A stretch of DNA of 64,000 nucleotides from Annona cherimola (Eukaryota; Streptophyta; Magnoliopsida; Magnoliales; Annonaceae): contig CM059971.1 of assembly GCA_030490835.1 (NCBI GenBank), positions 23,181,817-23,245,816 on the forward strand, read 5' to 3'. The translations under genes were made by a program, and so were the position numbers. Under the pieces are notes generated by a model. It did not search any database. It was not told the origin of the DNA and saw nothing but the letters and a program-made list of their open reading frames with translations. Shown here piece by piece: positions 62,231 through 64,000 of the stretch; the first letter of the stretch is position 1; each line of letters begins with the position of its first letter.

Positions 62231-62475
62231 GCCTAGACTAAGCAACTCACTCATTAAGTCCATATACAAAAAAACCTCTTTACAGTACCTTTTTATTTTT
62301 TTCTTGATATACTTGATTATCTATATATATTTAACATATAAACAAAGTTTCAGCATTTTTGGATGCGTGTACATATTTTTTTGAGATTTTTAGACATATA
62401 TGTGTATATATATTCAAAATACTTATATTTTTAAAAATCTCAAAAAATATATATACATATATACAAAATGACATA
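62231..62475. mobile_element. Foldback MITE, copy E2, truncated
   Basis: It begins TTGTTAGCCTAGACTAAGCAA, matching the inverted right end of E1, and repeats ATATATTTAACATATAAAC and GAGATTTTTAGACATATATG. The outer part of its right arm is missing. It lies head-to-tail with E1. Confidence 0.55.
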
Positions 62476-62479
62476 ATTA

Positions 62480-62690
62480 TTTGTCACGTCCCATTCAGTC
62501 CATTTAACCAGTTACGGCTAATCATTCCTAGCCTTGTTTTTCATTGCCAAGTGCAAAGGAACATAAATCCAACAAATCAATGACGTTATTACATTCACTA
62601 GGGGATATTAGATGGAATGAGTAGATAATGAGCGCAGTTTGATTGGAAGCAGACGCTTAGAATGAAAGTAGTCAAGTTACTAAATCCATC
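62480..62690 (+). repeat. Direct repeat, first copy
   Basis: It shares with 63390-63580 the blocks ATAAATCCAACAAAT, GACGTTATTA, ATGGAATGAGTA, CGCAGTTTGATT and GAATGAAAGTAGTCAA in the same order. Non-coding. Confidence 0.75.
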
Positions 62691-63389
62691 GTATGTTGTC
62701 TATTTTATCATGTGTATTAAGATAATTTGTTTTATCGGGTGCCCGAAAATCATTTCTACCATAATTTTTGGTAAGATGTAAATATGTATAATCCATCGTA
62801 TGTTGCAAAAATGTTTTGGAGTTTTGAGATAGAGCTCACAAACATTTTGATTTTAAGGAAACCTGTTGTATTAATTAAGTAAATGATTCTAAGCATAAGA
62901 TATGAGTTGAATTTTGATTTCTTCATAACATACGTTTTATTTTGCGATAGCAATGTCATAATTAGGCCATTGTCCGCTTCAACACAGCATATTAAAGCCA
63001 TTTAGTTAATTGTCCATGTTGACTGGTGTAATCGGATCAAATTCTAAGGATATATTGAACACTAACCTTAATCCTAATCTATTTATTTTATTAATTTCCC
63101 AGCAAGCTCTTTTCTTTTGACCTCTTTTCATATTATTCATAAAAAATGAAAAAGAAATAAAAAAATATATAAAATGATAGCAAAAAGTTTAGCGTGCTTC
63201 TCTTAGTGGCTTCAAACATCATTTTCCATCATCCTCAACTAGGAGCGTTCCACCTCATAATGCGTATTACGACTTCACGTACAGGTGAAGGCATGGGTTT
63301 TAGATTGAAATCTTCAATGATATATACCACTAGATAGCATTGAAGTATTTCCCTCCATTTTTTTTATTTGCCGCATCCTCCTCTTGTAG
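62691..63389. other. Spacer between direct repeats, nothing recognised
   Basis: AT-rich. The 81-codon minus-strand ORF (62756-63001) shows no domain. Confidence 0.4.
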
Positions 63390-63580
63390 AAGCATGGGCC
63401 AATTCAATCCATTTTACCGGTCTGGGCTTTATCATTCGAGGCCTTGTTTAAAGGAAAATAAATCCAACAAATTAACGACGTTATTAGATTCACCAGGCAA
63501 TATTGGATGGAATGAGTAAATAATGACCGCAGTTTGATTAGAATCAGACGCATGGAATGAAAGTAGTCAATCTATTAAAT
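63390..63580 (+). repeat. Direct repeat, second copy
   Basis: Second copy of the segment at 62480-62690, about 0.9 kb downstream. Differences are scattered, so the duplication is not recent. Confidence 0.75.
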
Positions 63581-64000
63581 GGACATGTACATCGATGTGT
63601 GGAAAAATGATGATATATTATGGTTGCTTGTGGATTCGAGGGGCCCAGCTAATTAAAGTCGATGCAGTTGAGCCGATGGGCGTTGACTGTGGAGTCTACT
63701 GCGAACCTTGTGGACAAGATAAAACTGCCTTATCTGTCAGGAGTGAGAAAGTGATAAAGAAGTATTGTTTTTTATTAGTATATTTTACATTCATTTCAAT
63801 TAATATTATAATTAATTTTTATACATTCTTACAAATTTCTAATATAAAAATACCATACTCCATCTCTTAACTTGAGAGACTCATAAGCTCTCACCCAATA
63901 AAAACTCTTATAGTACTGAGGGAATATCAAGCTCCCATCCTAAGGAATTCGAGCACTTACCTGTAGCCTCTTTTGTTGCAAGTGTTACCACTAACTCATA
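63581..64000. other. Window end, unassigned
   Basis: A 91-codon ORF (63595-63870) has a Cys-containing N-terminal half and an A/T-coded hydrophobic end. It is not recognised and probably not a gene. Nothing else is seen. Confidence 0.35.

Noticed and set aside
63595..63870. 91-codon ORF near the window end
   Set aside because: The second half is AT-coded hydrophobic sequence and no family is recognised.

Overview
The window is nuclear DNA of a flowering plant. It is AT-rich and dominated by transposable elements: Ty1/copia retrotransposons, a probable Ty3/gypsy LTR, a CACTA transposon, Mutator-like foldback MITEs and tRNA-derived SINEs. Only two pieces of host gene are clear: the 3' end of an LRR receptor kinase (1-579) and a two-exon armadillo-repeat gene (58785-60461, minus). 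Introns are GT-AG. The species cannot be named from this sequence.

Layout. 1-2.1 kb: the receptor-kinase 3' end and a decayed tandem copy of it. 2.9-4.5 kb: a solo copia LTR with a 5-bp target duplication. 5.3-10.4 kb: a probable gypsy-type LTR on the minus strand holding a nested LTR-like insertion. 10.5-11.8 kb: two foldback MITEs, one of them carrying a nested SINE. 13.5-24.4 kb: a complete, young Sirevirus-type copia element with two 1700-bp LTRs, target duplication AGACT, PBS, gag, pol, an extra ORF and polypurine tracts. Its gag is open; its pol and extra ORF carry in-frame stops. 25-29 kb: two unrelated tandem-repeat arrays.

31.7-53.2 kb is the most unusual part. It is one inverted repeat (giant palindrome) with arms of about 4.8 kb and a loop of about 40 bp near 41175. 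It was later split by a minus-strand copia element in the left arm (33573-38128) and by a 6.75-kb CACTA element (41976-48729) and a MITE (51596-52009) in the right arm. For all three insertions the opposite arm preserves an approximately empty site. The CACTA element carries a piece of an HSP90 gene.

53.2-64 kb: mostly AT-rich DNA around the armadillo-repeat gene. That gene has a SINE in its intron and an apparent one-base deletion near the end of exon 1. Further foldback MITEs and a direct repeat lie downstream.

Two observations stand out: the giant palindrome, and a consensus, phase-matched candidate intron (16387-17107) in the Sirevirus that would fuse gag to pol in frame. All homology statements come from reading the sequence by eye; no alignment program or database was used.
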